Notes: generated by a model not told the origin, from the sequence alone. A stretch of 37,081 nucleotides of DNA from Candidatus Moranbacteria bacterium CG06_land_8_20_14_3_00_40_12 (GCA_002780175.1 PEVT01000008.1:1-37081), one strand, 5' to 3'; positions 27,926 through 37,044 are shown, counted from the stretch's first letter. Numbers and translations are program-made.

Positions 27926-30863
27926 TTTTTTGAACTTGAGGAAATAAAGCGAAAAGGATCCAGATGGCGGCTAAAAGAACGAAAGCGGTAAGAACCAATC
28001 GGAAAAGAAAAGCGAAATAAGCCGGAACGCTGGAAATAAAACTGGCCAATATTCTGCCTTGGCCATTTTGGGCCGCTTCGGATTCATCAATGCTGTCAGC
28101 CAGGGTAAAATCAATTATTTGAGAAAGCGGTTGCTCGTAAAATTCGCCCAGAATTACGCCCCAATATTCGTTCAAAGCTTTTTTGGTGTTATTGTCTTGG
28201 GTGTAAATCCCCTCGGCTTTAAGCGAAAAGGAAGTTTCCATATTTTCAAAAGCCTTAAAAGACAAAGAACGATCCGTAGTTTCTAATTGGATATCATTCC
28301 AATACCAGGTTATGGGCAGATCCTCTTTAGCGGGAAAAGGAACCGAAGCGAAAGGAGCCAAGGCCAATTTAATGGTGGAATCGTCCAGCGCTAAAAATTC
28401 CGTCTGGCTGTAATCGGGCCATTCTTTGCCGTCTAAATCTATGTAATGGCCGAGAGTTTTAGGCTTGCTGGTGGATTCGTCCGCGGAAATAATTTTGAAA
28501 TCCGGTTCGGAAACCAGAAAAGTTTTGTTCAGGCTTATTTTAACGCCGGTTTTTTGATTGGTGGCGACGAGGCTTAAACTTAAAGTGGAGCCCTCAGGCG
28601 CCAGAACCGGAAAAAAAATCAAATTGCCTGGTTCGGTAAAATCAGAATCATATTTATAAGAAAGCGCTTGGCCGTTGAGCGTCCAAAGAAAGTCGTAATC
28701 TTCTCCGGAAGTAATGTTCGCTTTCACCGCCACGATTTCATCCGGAGCCACCGGGCAAATAGCGGCGTCCACCAGCTGTCCCCGGGAGCCGGCGTAAATT
28801 TGGCAAATTTCTTCATCTCCTTTGGCCAGAGTCAAGGAATCGTCAACCAGAGTATGGAAAACGGAAAGGTTGTTATTAAAAGAAGACAACGGAATGATGG
28901 CCTCCGCGTAACCCTTGCGGGTTCCCTCGCCGGCGCCGGAGGTGACTTTTTCCGACACGTTAAGTTTGACTTTAAGATATTTGGGCGCGTCGGAAAAATT
29001 AGCTTTAAATTTAAGATGGGGAATTCCCGCTCCCGTGGTTTGTTCCACTCCGATAAGCTGGCTTTTCAACAAAGGATCGCCCCATTCTTCTTCGGCGTCG
29101 GCCGAATCTCCCATATAAACGGTCCAAGCATAATGCAAAGATTCTTTTTTGGTGGAATTTTCAATCGTGGAAACAACGCTGATCCAATCGGCGTTATCGC
29201 CTTCATTGCTGGTGTCGTTGACCGGATTTTCCGGAGAATAAGAAAGGCTCACCTCTATTTTTTCGTTCTTGCCCCCGCTTTCGGAAGGCTTGAGCATATT
29301 TTCTAGCAAACACTTGTTGAAATAATCTTTGTTCATATTAAAAATAGTGTCCAGCTCTAACTCACTGGAATCAACAATCTCAATGGCGGAGTTGGTAATA
29401 GAGCAAAGAGCTGTTCCATCTTTCTTAAAATCATCAGTTGAGCCACAGCAAGATTGGTTTGTACCTAAGGCTACCTGATATTTTACATTGCTGTCCACTT
29501 GAGCTTGAGTAAAAAAATTTTCAGAAACCAAAGAGTGTGTGTCAATTTCATTGCAAACTGCCGCATCTGGCTTAAAATAATCTTTTGTTTCAGTCGTAAT
29601 TTTTGTGGTTGCGTTCCCTCCCGTCCCTCCCGTCCCTCCCGTCCCTCCTTCTCCCACATCTCCTCCAGTCCCTCCAGTCCCTCCAGTCCCTCCAGTTGCC
29701 GTTCCTGTTGCAGTAGCTATTCTTCGGGAAGCTAAGCTAATAGTTTCTGTTTTTATAAAATATTGATAGTCCCCTATAGTGTAACTGGAGGAAGGAGCTT
29801 GCTGGGCTTCAACCGGTTTTTGTTTAATCAAAGTTCGAGTAAATTCACAGCCATCCGGACAATCCGGCCAAGTAGTGGGATCGAGCTGGGTGCCATAATT
29901 TTTTCCCTCTCCCGGTTCATCAAAATGTTTTTCCAGAACTTTGCAAGTGTTATTGGGAATGGCCCACATTATTTTATAACTGGAATCTTCAAACAGAGTG
30001 GAATCGGCCGCGATGCCTTCCACGGCCACTCCCAGCCGATCTCCCGGTTGGTAGGTCCAGGAAAAATCCTTGGCGCCCAAGCCGGTGACATTCGCTTCGT
30101 CCGGATGGCCGGTTTCGGCGGTATCCGGGTCATCCGGATTGGTGCGCCAAAAATATTCCTCTCCCTTGCTGAAAGCGTTATCGCCGGTTGTATAGCCGGG
30201 CGCGTTGGGGAAAAGATGGAAGCAATCCTGGAATTGATAATCTTTGCCTAATTTAACATCGTAAAAAAAACAAAAATTATTTTTTTTCTTTTGGTCGTCG
30301 CCCCCATAGACGGATTTGTAGGCGCTTTCTCCGTCGGACTTGCCGTAATCGGCTTGCGCGTAATCAAAACCGCTGTTGGCGTAAGTCCGCATAGCCTTGA
30401 TTTTGAAATCTTCCACATCCACCTCGCCGTCTTTATTAAGGTCGCAGCGCGCTTTATTTTCCGCGTTCAAATTTTTTTCCTGGCAAATTTCCGGTTGCAA
30501 ATACCAAGTATAGTAAAGCGTTTCAGGCTGGTTGGCGAAATTGAGCGGCGTGGCCGTGGCGGTCGCTTTTTCTCCCGGCTTGGGATCGGTCGGGGTAAAA
30601 GTGACAGTGACTTGCGGATGAGGTTTTTTTAAACTGGCCACATTCAAATATTGGGCGTTTTCCGTGATCATCGCGTCGTCAATTCCGTATTTTTTAAAAA
30701 TACACATCACCGCTTTAGCGGGATCAATAAGGCCGAGTGCTTTGCATTTGATGTCTTCAAACGGACCCAGGCCGAATGCGGCTAAAGCGCTAGGGATGTT
30801 GAGCAGAGTAAAAAGCGCGATCAGGCAGAGGATTAAACGATTTTGAGGGGAAAATATACGCAT
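27918..30863 (-). CDS. large envelope protein with signal peptide and C-terminal TM; EF-hand/dockerin-like segment and Gly-Thr repeats; T4SS-associated
   Basis: 981 aa; CDLNKDGEVDVEDFKI calcium-loop-like segment; GGTGGTGGTGG tracts; FRLVLTAFVLLAAIWILFALFPQ C-terminal TM; stop overlaps the pilin gene start. Confidence 0.7.
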   Translation of the reverse strand: MRIFSPQNRLILCLIALFTLLNIPSALAAFGLGPFEDIKCKALGLIDPAKAVMCIFKKYGIDDAMITENAQYLNVASLKKPHPQVTVTFTPTDPKPGEKATATATPLNFANQPETLYYTWYLQPEICQEKNLNAENKARCDLNKDGEVDVEDFKIKAMRTYANSGFDYAQADYGKSDGESAYKSVYGGDDQKKKNNFCFFYDVKLGKDYQFQDCFHLFPNAPGYTTGDNAFSKGEEYFWRTNPDDPDTAETGHPDEANVTGLGAKDFSWTYQPGDRLGVAVEGIAADSTLFEDSSYKIMWAIPNNTCKVLEKHFDEPGEGKNYGTQLDPTTWPDCPDGCEFTRTLIKQKPVEAQQAPSSSYTIGDYQYFIKTETISLASRRIATATGTATGGTGGTGGTGGDVGEGGTGGTGGTGGNATTKITTETKDYFKPDAAVCNEIDTHSLVSENFFTQAQVDSNVKYQVALGTNQSCCGSTDDFKKDGTALCSITNSAIEIVDSSELELDTIFNMNKDYFNKCLLENMLKPSESGGKNEKIEVSLSYSPENPVNDTSNEGDNADWISVVSTIENSTKKESLHYAWTVYMGDSADAEEEWGDPLLKSQLIGVEQTTGAGIPHLKFKANFSDAPKYLKVKLNVSEKVTSGAGEGTRKGYAEAIIPLSSFNNNLSVFHTLVDDSLTLAKGDEEICQIYAGSRGQLVDAAICPVAPDEIVAVKANITSGEDYDFLWTLNGQALSYKYDSDFTEPGNLIFFPVLAPEGSTLSLSLVATNQKTGVKISLNKTFLVSEPDFKIISADESTSKPKTLGHYIDLDGKEWPDYSQTEFLALDDSTIKLALAPFASVPFPAKEDLPITWYWNDIQLETTDRSLSFKAFENMETSFSLKAEGIYTQDNNTKKALNEYWGVILGEFYEQPLSQIIDFTLADSIDESEAAQNGQGRILASFISSVPAYFAFLFRLVLTAFVLLAAIWILFALFPQVQKND
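29615..29696. repeat. 9-bp in-frame minisatellite, two variant arrays
   Basis: CCTCCCGTC array and CCTCCAGTC array separated by CTTCTCCCACATCTCCTCC; encodes (GTG)n-type Gly-Thr-Gly units. Confidence 0.9.
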
Positions 30864-30866
30864 AAA

Positions 30867-31526
30867 TTATGGAGTAAGAAAAATTATGCAAGCGTCCAAA
30901 AGAATCAAAAAAATAAGGCCAGGCAGATAGGAAAAAAAGAAAGAGCGGCTTTTGTAGGCGGCCAGTCCGCCGAAAAGCGAAAGGATCACCATAGGCAAAG
31001 TTTCAAAAAAATAAGAGCTGTAAACCAGAAGCGGAAAAAGAAAGACCGTGGACTGGATTAGAATGGACCAGACGCCCAGTCTTTCCCGCAAAACGGAAAG
31101 CAGGAACCCTTTGAAAAAAATTTCTTGCGCCAAAAAGAGCAGATTGACCAAAACCAATTCGTAGAGCAAAAAATAACCGAAGCTCGCTCTGGCGAAAACG
31201 GGAGAGGCGTAAACTTTGTCAAATTCAGTATAGCGGATAAGGAGGAAAAAAAGAACTGCTAAAAAAACAAATAGCGCTCCTCCCCAGAGTAATCCGGCCT
31301 TCTTGTCTCCCCAGCCGATGCCGAAATCGCGGATATTTTTTTGCAGTACCAGTTTGACGTATAACCAAGGAACAATCAGGAGAAAAAAAATGTTTTTGGT
31401 TAAATTTTGCGAATAGTCGTCCGCCGGAAAATAATAAACCATAAAAAAGCAAAAAATCGCCACCAGAAAACTTAAAAATGTTTCTTTCCACTGCTCCAGT
31501 GCTTGCTTTTCGATATTTAAGTACAT
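30867..31526 (-). CDS. CPBP (CAAX-like) family intramembrane protease
   Basis: Polytopic; AQEIFFKGFLLSVLRERLG resembles the EExxFRG motif. Confidence 0.65.
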   Translation of the reverse strand: MYLNIEKQALEQWKETFLSFLVAIFCFFMVYYFPADDYSQNLTKNIFFLLIVPWLYVKLVLQKNIRDFGIGWGDKKAGLLWGGALFVFLAVLFFLLIRYTEFDKVYASPVFARASFGYFLLYELVLVNLLFLAQEIFFKGFLLSVLRERLGVWSILIQSTVFLFPLLVYSSYFFETLPMVILSLFGGLAAYKSRSFFFSYLPGLIFLILLDACIIFLTP

Positions 31527-31550
31527 AATTATTTGGATATTTTATGTGAA

Positions 31551-31680
31551 TGTCATCCCGAGCACCCGTTATACGGGCATAAACTCCGTCGAGGGATCTA
31601 CTTTAAAATTAGAATTAGATTGCCACAGTTGTTCCGAGGCGGAACTCCCTCGCCTGCCTGCCGGCAGGCAGGCAATGACA
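31551..31680. repeat. palindromic intergenic element, TGTCATCCC...GCAATGACA
   Basis: Terminal TGTCAT/ATGACA plus central ATCTA...TTAGAT and CCTGCCTGCCGGCAGGCAGG hairpin. Confidence 0.85.
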
Positions 31681-31688
31681 AAATTGAT

Positions 31689-32153
31689 TTAAGCCGGCGT
31701 TGCGGCCATTTTTTCTTCCTTATCAGCCAGCATCCTTTCCTGAAGCGTCAGATAAAAAACCAAAGCTACCGTCAAAGTTTCAATGGGGAAAAAATTCAAT
31801 CCGAAAAACATTTCCACGGCTGATCCGGCAACCAAGGTCCCGTATCTTTTCGCGAGAGCTTTCGCCATTCTTTGAGCGCTTTTCCTTTTTCCTCCCGATC
31901 CGGTAATAAACATAATCATTCCGATAATAAAGGAAACCCCGAAAGTGACCAATGTGCCGATGACCGGCAGCGAGCCCAAGCCCACAAAATCCGAGATGTC
32001 TTTAAACAGGGCGAAACATAAAGCGATGCCGTAAAGCCAATCCATAAAAGGGTCGAAATATTTCATCAAGGAAATGACAGCGAAAGTATCCTTGATTTTT
32101 TGCGCGTTTGTTCGAGGCGCGCGGGATTGAGTTGTATCGGAAATAGCGGGCAT
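31689..32153 (-). CDS. conserved membrane protein in the T4SS-like operon
   Basis: 154-aa ORF with about three hydrophobic segments; same strand as flanking T4SS genes. Confidence 0.6.
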   Translation of the reverse strand: MPAISDTTQSRAPRTNAQKIKDTFAVISLMKYFDPFMDWLYGIALCFALFKDISDFVGLGSLPVIGTLVTFGVSFIIGMIMFITGSGGKRKSAQRMAKALAKRYGTLVAGSAVEMFFGLNFFPIETLTVALVFYLTLQERMLADKEEKMAATPA

Positions 32154-32181
32154 AGTTTTTATTAAATAATAATACCAAGTA

Positions 32182-32272
32182 TGTCATTCCGAGCGTAGCG
32201 TAGCGAAGCTGAGGAATCTAATTTAATTAGATTGCCGCGGTCGTTCCGAGGCGGAACTCCCTCGCAATGACA
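32182..32272. repeat. palindromic intergenic element, TGTCATTCC...GCAATGACA
   Basis: Two hairpins joined by ATCTAATTTAATTAGAT; same termini as the other copies. Confidence 0.85.
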
Positions 32273-32287
32273 ATTTTTCAAATATTT

Positions 32288-34123
32288 TTAAGCTTCTTCT
32301 TCTTCAGCCAGTTCTTTTTTAGCTTGTTCGATCTCCGCGATTTGCGAAGGATCGGTGGTGATAATCTGGTCTTCGCTGTAAGAAGCCACTACTTTGATGG
32401 CGACATGCTTGGTGCCGGCGAAAAAAATTCCCTCCCCGACATTGCTTTCCAACAGCAGAAATTTTTCCTGGTCGGTGAGGTAAAAGGTTTCCGTGATGAC
32501 ATCGATGGCGGCCGGCGACTGTTTAAGCAGGATCTGAATGGAAGAGTTGGTGACAATCGGCTTGCCGAAGCGGCTCGACAAAAAATCGTTCACATCCTGG
32601 GTAATCGTCGTGAGTCCGGTGTAATACTTGCGGCATCTTTTGGCGATGCCGAAAAGAAAAGAAGCGGCATCGTCGTATTTCATCATCACCCAGGCTTCGT
32701 CAACCAGGACGATTCTTTTGCGGATATTGGTGCGCATTTCATTCCAGATGAATTGCAAAACGACATACATGGCGACGGGGCGCATTTCCTCTTCCATGTC
32801 GCGAATATTAAAAACCACCATCGGGTTATTAATATCCAGGTTGGTGACATTATTGAGAAATCCGGAAAAAATGCCTTCGGTGTATTTTTCCAGCCGGATC
32901 GCCAAATCTTCCCCGCCTTCCATATTGCGCAGCACCTGGTAAAGATCGGACATGGTGGGAAAATCTTCTTTTTTCAAAGCGTTTAAATCAGCTTGGGCGG
33001 TGATGTCTTTAATATCGTAAGTTTCCCGGATGGAACGGTCTAAAATAGAATCTTCTTCCGGCGTGATATTGCCCAGCATCAAATGCAAAAGTCCGATAAG
33101 TCCGGCGATATTATTGCGCATAACATCTACCGGGTCTTCGTCTTCGCCGACTTTGGGCAGGTCAAAAGGGTTCAGATGATTTTTGGAATTTAAGGAAATT
33201 TTAAAGAAGGTTCCGCCGACCGTGTCGCACAGATGCTTGTATTCGTTTTCCGGATCGATAATAATAACTTCGGTTCCCACCATCAAGGAGCGCAAAACTT
33301 CCAGTTTAACCAGATAACTTTTGCCGGCGCCGGATTTGGCGAAAACGACCATATTGCCGTTTTCCATGTTGAAACGATCAAAAATTATCAAACTGTTGTT
33401 ATGGCGATTGATGCCGTAAAGAATCCCTTCTTCACTGGAAAGATTGGAAGAAACAAAAGGAAAAGTGGTGGACAAAGGAGAAGAATCCATGCTGGTGCCG
33501 ACATTCAGCTCGTCATTGGCCAAAGGCAAGGAGGAATTAAAGCCCTGCTCGGTTTTAAAAATGGCCGGTTTGGTGTAAACCAACTGGGCTTCCAGAATGG
33601 CCATAATGGCTTTCACCTGCTTGTCCAACTCTTTTTCCTCTTGCGCGTAAATGGTTATGTATAAGCCGAAGCGGAAAAATTTTTCCGTCCCCTGCTGGAG
33701 CTTGTCGCGCAATTCATCGATGTCGCGCATCGCGGTTTCCAAAACCGGATCGCGCACCATGCCGCGCGCTTCTTCAATGTGAATTTGCGACTGGACCTGG
33801 GTGGCGGTTTTGCGCAGGTTTTTGAGGATGGTGTTGGTGTCGATGGGATGGATGAACATGGAAATATCCATCGGCATATCAATATTGATGATCGGCGAAA
33901 ACCAATTGCTGTGCAGGTAGCGGGGATAGGTAATGACAAAAATAGTTTGCGCCAAAGTTTCGCCCACGCGGATATAGCGGGAAGTGATTTTAATGGCGGA
34001 AGGCGCGATCAGATCCTGCAGCTTGGAGAGGCCTTCCTGGTAATATCTCTCGCTTAAAAGCACCTCGTCGGTCGGCAACGGTTCGGATTTAGGCTCTTTA
34101 TTTTTTTTCAAAAAATCCAGCAT
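32288..34123 (-). CDS. VirB4/TraC-type conjugation ATPase
   Basis: MVVFAKSGAGKSYLVKLEVLRSL (Walker A), VIIIDPENEY, RIVLVDEAWVMM (Walker B), TTITQDVNDFL. Start at MLDFLKK (34123) preferred over 34177. Confidence 0.93.
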   Translation of the reverse strand: MLDFLKKNKEPKSEPLPTDEVLLSERYYQEGLSKLQDLIAPSAIKITSRYIRVGETLAQTIFVITYPRYLHSNWFSPIINIDMPMDISMFIHPIDTNTILKNLRKTATQVQSQIHIEEARGMVRDPVLETAMRDIDELRDKLQQGTEKFFRFGLYITIYAQEEKELDKQVKAIMAILEAQLVYTKPAIFKTEQGFNSSLPLANDELNVGTSMDSSPLSTTFPFVSSNLSSEEGILYGINRHNNSLIIFDRFNMENGNMVVFAKSGAGKSYLVKLEVLRSLMVGTEVIIIDPENEYKHLCDTVGGTFFKISLNSKNHLNPFDLPKVGEDEDPVDVMRNNIAGLIGLLHLMLGNITPEEDSILDRSIRETYDIKDITAQADLNALKKEDFPTMSDLYQVLRNMEGGEDLAIRLEKYTEGIFSGFLNNVTNLDINNPMVVFNIRDMEEEMRPVAMYVVLQFIWNEMRTNIRKRIVLVDEAWVMMKYDDAASFLFGIAKRCRKYYTGLTTITQDVNDFLSSRFGKPIVTNSSIQILLKQSPAAIDVITETFYLTDQEKFLLLESNVGEGIFFAGTKHVAIKVVASYSEDQIITTDPSQIAEIEQAKKELAEEEEA

Positions 34124-34171
34124 AGGTAGTTTTTTTAGATTAGTCAAAATTATTTGTAATTTCTTTGAGAG

Positions 34172-34260
34172 TGTCATTCCGGGCTTGTCGAGCCTGCCTG
34201 CCGGTAGGCAGGGAATCTAATAAATTAGATCCTCACGTCGCTTCGCTCCTCAGGATGACA
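34172..34260. repeat. palindromic intergenic element, TGTCATTCCGGG...AGGATGACA
   Basis: Central ATCTAATAAATTAGAT; left hairpin with GCCTGCCTGCCGGTAGGCAGG. Confidence 0.85.
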
Positions 34261-34272
34261 TTGTAAACAATG

Positions 34273-34959
34273 TCACTTTAAATCCAAATTGCGCGTGTCT
34301 TCCAGTTCCGTTAAATTGAAAACATTGGAATTGTAGGAATTATACAGCAATTCAATGAGCTCTTTGGTTTTAAGCGGAACCATTTTCAAGCCGATGCCGG
34401 AAAGACTGGCGATAATATGGTTCATGCGCTGAAAAAGCTGATTGCGGCAGGTTTCAAAAAGCTCCCGTTTATCCATAATGCTTTTTCTGGGATTAAGCAA
34501 GGTGCTAAAACTGTCGAATATTCCCTTTTCCCGGTTTTCAATGGAAGAAAAGGGAATGATGATGTAAAAATTTTTGTCCATAATATTGGAAACCGAAACC
34601 AGATGCTGGATAAAATTTTTATATTCGGAAATCTGGAAGCGCAGCAGCTCGCTGGGCTGGTCTTTTTCCTTGCGTTCGATGAAATCCAGATATTTTTCAA
34701 TGTTGATCTTGCGAGAATTAATCAGGATTTGCAGGGGGAAATCCAGGGAGTTGAGGAAATTTTTATACTGGTTGATAATGGCTTCCTGCTCCTGGGTTGA
34801 TTTTAAATCGTAATTAATGGCGGAAACGCTTAAAACTCCGCGCAAAGTTCCGTTTTTCAGCACGATGGCGTCATCCTTGACTTCCGCCACGTCCATAAAT
34901 TGCTGGCTGGTGGATTTAGAGCTCGTTTTGGTTATTTTTTGGGAGTTTAATATTTCCAT
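34273..34959 (-). CDS. TraC-like N-terminal-domain protein, T4SS-associated
   Basis: 228 aa; FMDVAEVKDDAIVLKNGTLRGVLSVSAINYDLKS...QEQEAIINQYKNFLNSLDFPLQILINSRKINIEKYL; between PrgI and VirB4. Confidence 0.75.
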   Translation of the reverse strand: MEILNSQKITKTSSKSTSQQFMDVAEVKDDAIVLKNGTLRGVLSVSAINYDLKSTQEQEAIINQYKNFLNSLDFPLQILINSRKINIEKYLDFIERKEKDQPSELLRFQISEYKNFIQHLVSVSNIMDKNFYIIIPFSSIENREKGIFDSFSTLLNPRKSIMDKRELFETCRNQLFQRMNHIIASLSGIGLKMVPLKTKELIELLYNSYNSNVFNLTELEDTRNLDLK

Positions 34960-35366
34960 GTGGTTGTGGAACTATCCAATAAGCTGGAAATTTCCTGAAT
35001 TTTATCTTGATTAAGGGCTTTTTTCCGGATGTTTTCGCCCGTTTCCGGTTTTTTAATCTTCATTTTTTTGAGAGCCATTTTGAGCTGGTTGTCTCTTTTC
35101 CAGACGTAAATTTTGGGGCGCACTCCGAAAAAAACCATCGAAATGAGGAAGCTTAAAAAAGACCGGCCGTTGGGGCGGTAAAAAGCGAAAGCGCCGAAAA
35201 AAGCGACGGTCAGAAGGCCGGCAATCACAAAAGAAGTAAAATCCAGCAGATTCCAGAGAACCAACAGAATACCGCCGGCGCAAAACAGCCAGCCTAATTG
35301 TTTAGCCGTGAGCGGGCCGACGATTTTATCTTCGGTGTCGATAAATTGGGGAACATTGTGCATCAT
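34947..35366 (-). CDS. PrgI family protein
   Basis: MMHNVPQFIDTEDKIVGPLTAKQLGWLFCAGGILL...FYRPNGRSFLSFLISMVFFGVRPKIYVWKR. The ORF track start at 35438 extends into a palindromic element. Confidence 0.88.
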   Translation of the reverse strand: MMHNVPQFIDTEDKIVGPLTAKQLGWLFCAGGILLVLWNLLDFTSFVIAGLLTVAFFGAFAFYRPNGRSFLSFLISMVFFGVRPKIYVWKRDNQLKMALKKMKIKKPETGENIRKKALNQDKIQEISSLLDSSTTTWKY

Positions 35367-35374
35367 ATAGTCGT

Positions 35375-35451
35375 TGTCATTCCCGTGAAAACGGGAATCC
35401 AGAAAACTTATTAATTTATTTACTGGATCCCGCATCAAGTGCGGGATGACA
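35375..35451. repeat. palindromic intergenic element, TGTCATTCCCGTGAAAACGGGAATCC...GGATCCCGCATCAAGTGCGGGATGACA
   Basis: Two strong hairpins with TGTCAT/ATGACA termini. Confidence 0.88.
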
Positions 35452-35575
35452 GTATTTTACAATTATAACACACTTATCCCATTGCAACTCACTGTAAATT
35501 AAATGAAAATTATTAAATTAATTTCAAACGACTGTTTTTTCAGGGTTTAGCATGTCAGTTAATTGCGATGGGAGA

Positions 35576-36808
35576 TTACTGATTTATATTTTTTAAATCC
35601 ACGACATTTTTCGTTGAACCTTGAGGCGTAGTCGGATATCCGGGCAATCTCCAGAGATCGGATTTGTTCGGAGCATTCGGCGGTAAATTTTTAACCGGAG
35701 CGGCGGGAGCAAAAGTTTTTTCTTCGGGCAATCTCCAGGGACTGGATTTGATCGGAGTATTCGGCGGCGGATTTTTAGCCGGAGCGGCCGCCGGAGTTTT
35801 TTCATTAGAGATTTTCCATAAATCCGATTTGTCCCGCGAAACGGGCTGGATGTCCCTGTTTTCAGCCGGAATTTTGACTGGCAAAGCGGGCGCGGCCGGC
35901 GCGAGGTTTTTTTCGTAAGGCATTTTCTGGCGGTAGGAAAACCGCAGGGCATTGATATTTTTTTGTTCTTCTTTGGGAACGGCCGCCGGACGAAATTGGT
36001 CAGTGAGATTTTTCGGCAAGTTGTTTTCATTAACGGGTTTGTCCGCCGAAGCTATGTTCCTGGCATTGCTGGTGGAAAAAACTACCTGTTTCATTCTCTT
36101 ATTAACGGCAATCGGGGAATTTTCATCGAAAGATTTGAGTAAATAAGATAATTTTTGCTTTTCCGGATCGGGTAAATTTTTGGCGTTGGCTCCCTGGAAA
36201 AGATATTGGGAACGAGCCATGGATTCGTGCTTTTCATAGCCCAGATTGAAAGTATAATCCGCCAGCCAATTCTTAATCGACGGCCGGACGGGATAAGGAA
36301 AATTCCGCAGACTGATTTTACTGGAAGTGACCAACTGTTCCCCCACTTCCGGATAAATCCGCAAAGCTTCGGAAAGCGGCAAATTTATTAAACTTGCTTG
36401 AGCGGCTTTTTCATAAGAATCGTCGTCAATAATCCGTTCTTTAATAACTTGAAAAATTTGCCTGGCTTTGGCTAAATCAATGTTCATTTCTTTGGCCAGC
36501 GTAAAAGGAAAATCTTCCAACTTCAACTCGCCGAAATAATAACTGCGAATGGCGCGAGAGATATCTGCTATTTGTAAAAGTTGTAAACCAAATTTTTCCC
36601 CAACTTCTAAAATTTTTGAACCTATTGCATATGAAAAAAACTTGTCTTTTATTTCCTCTGGTAATAAATTGATCTTCTCTAAAATATTTTCAAATTGGTC
36701 ATCCGTTTCATTATCTGGATTTTTTTCCGAAGAAACCAAGAAGAGTATAGAGCAACGGTTTATTTTTATTTTTTCATCAAGGTCGGAAAATTTTATTTTT
36801 TCTATCAT
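35576..36808 (-). CDS. hypothetical protein with Pro/Ala-rich tandem-repeat C-terminus
   Basis: 410 aa; C-terminal repeats KSDLWKISNEKTPAAAPAKNPPPNTP / KSSPWRLPEEKTFAPAAPVKNLPPNAP / KSDLWRLPGYP. Confidence 0.7.
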   Translation of the reverse strand: MIEKIKFSDLDEKIKINRCSILFLVSSEKNPDNETDDQFENILEKINLLPEEIKDKFFSYAIGSKILEVGEKFGLQLLQIADISRAIRSYYFGELKLEDFPFTLAKEMNIDLAKARQIFQVIKERIIDDDSYEKAAQASLINLPLSEALRIYPEVGEQLVTSSKISLRNFPYPVRPSIKNWLADYTFNLGYEKHESMARSQYLFQGANAKNLPDPEKQKLSYLLKSFDENSPIAVNKRMKQVVFSTSNARNIASADKPVNENNLPKNLTDQFRPAAVPKEEQKNINALRFSYRQKMPYEKNLAPAAPALPVKIPAENRDIQPVSRDKSDLWKISNEKTPAAAPAKNPPPNTPIKSSPWRLPEEKTFAPAAPVKNLPPNAPNKSDLWRLPGYPTTPQGSTKNVVDLKNINQ

Positions 36809-36816
36809 CTTTTTGT

Positions 36817-37044
36817 TTATATTATTCCACCACTTCTTAATGCGTTTATATTTTTTCTGTTATAACTTGATTGCCCCTTTGCTATATCTTTTTTGGCATC
36901 ATCAGCCAATCCGGCAAACATTCTTCTTGTTGCTCTTTTTATATCAGGCGTTGCTGTGTCCAAGATGTCACCCCAATATTGGCTCTTAATGTCTTCTGGG
37001 TTTAATTTTTTCATTTCATTTTCTGCTATTTTAGATTTTGCCAT
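36817..37044 (-). CDS. small hypothetical protein
   Basis: 75-aa ORF MAKSKIAENEMKKLNPEDIKSQYWGDILDTATPDIKRATRRMF; same strand, adjacent to the 410-aa gene. Confidence 0.5.
   Translation of the reverse strand: MAKSKIAENEMKKLNPEDIKSQYWGDILDTATPDIKRATRRMFAGLADDAKKDIAKGQSSYNRKNINALRSGGII

Noticed and set aside
28668-29306. 212-aa plus-strand ORF inside the 981-aa gene
   Set aside because: Antisense to a well-supported coding frame with signal peptide and TM; composition typical of a shadow ORF.
29615-29696. Possible CRISPR-like array
   Set aside because: 9-bp contiguous tandem repeat without spacers, inside a coding frame; no cas genes in the window.
32267-32986. 239-aa plus-strand ORF overlapping VirB4
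   Set aside because: Antisense shadow of a clear VirB4 ATPase frame; no recognisable domain.
32288-34959. VirB4 gene split in two by insertion of the palindromic element at 34172-34260
   Set aside because: The 629-aa ORF has its own plausible start (MLDFLKK) and full VirB4 layout; the 228-aa protein looks like a separate TraC-N-like component, so a simple split is not needed.
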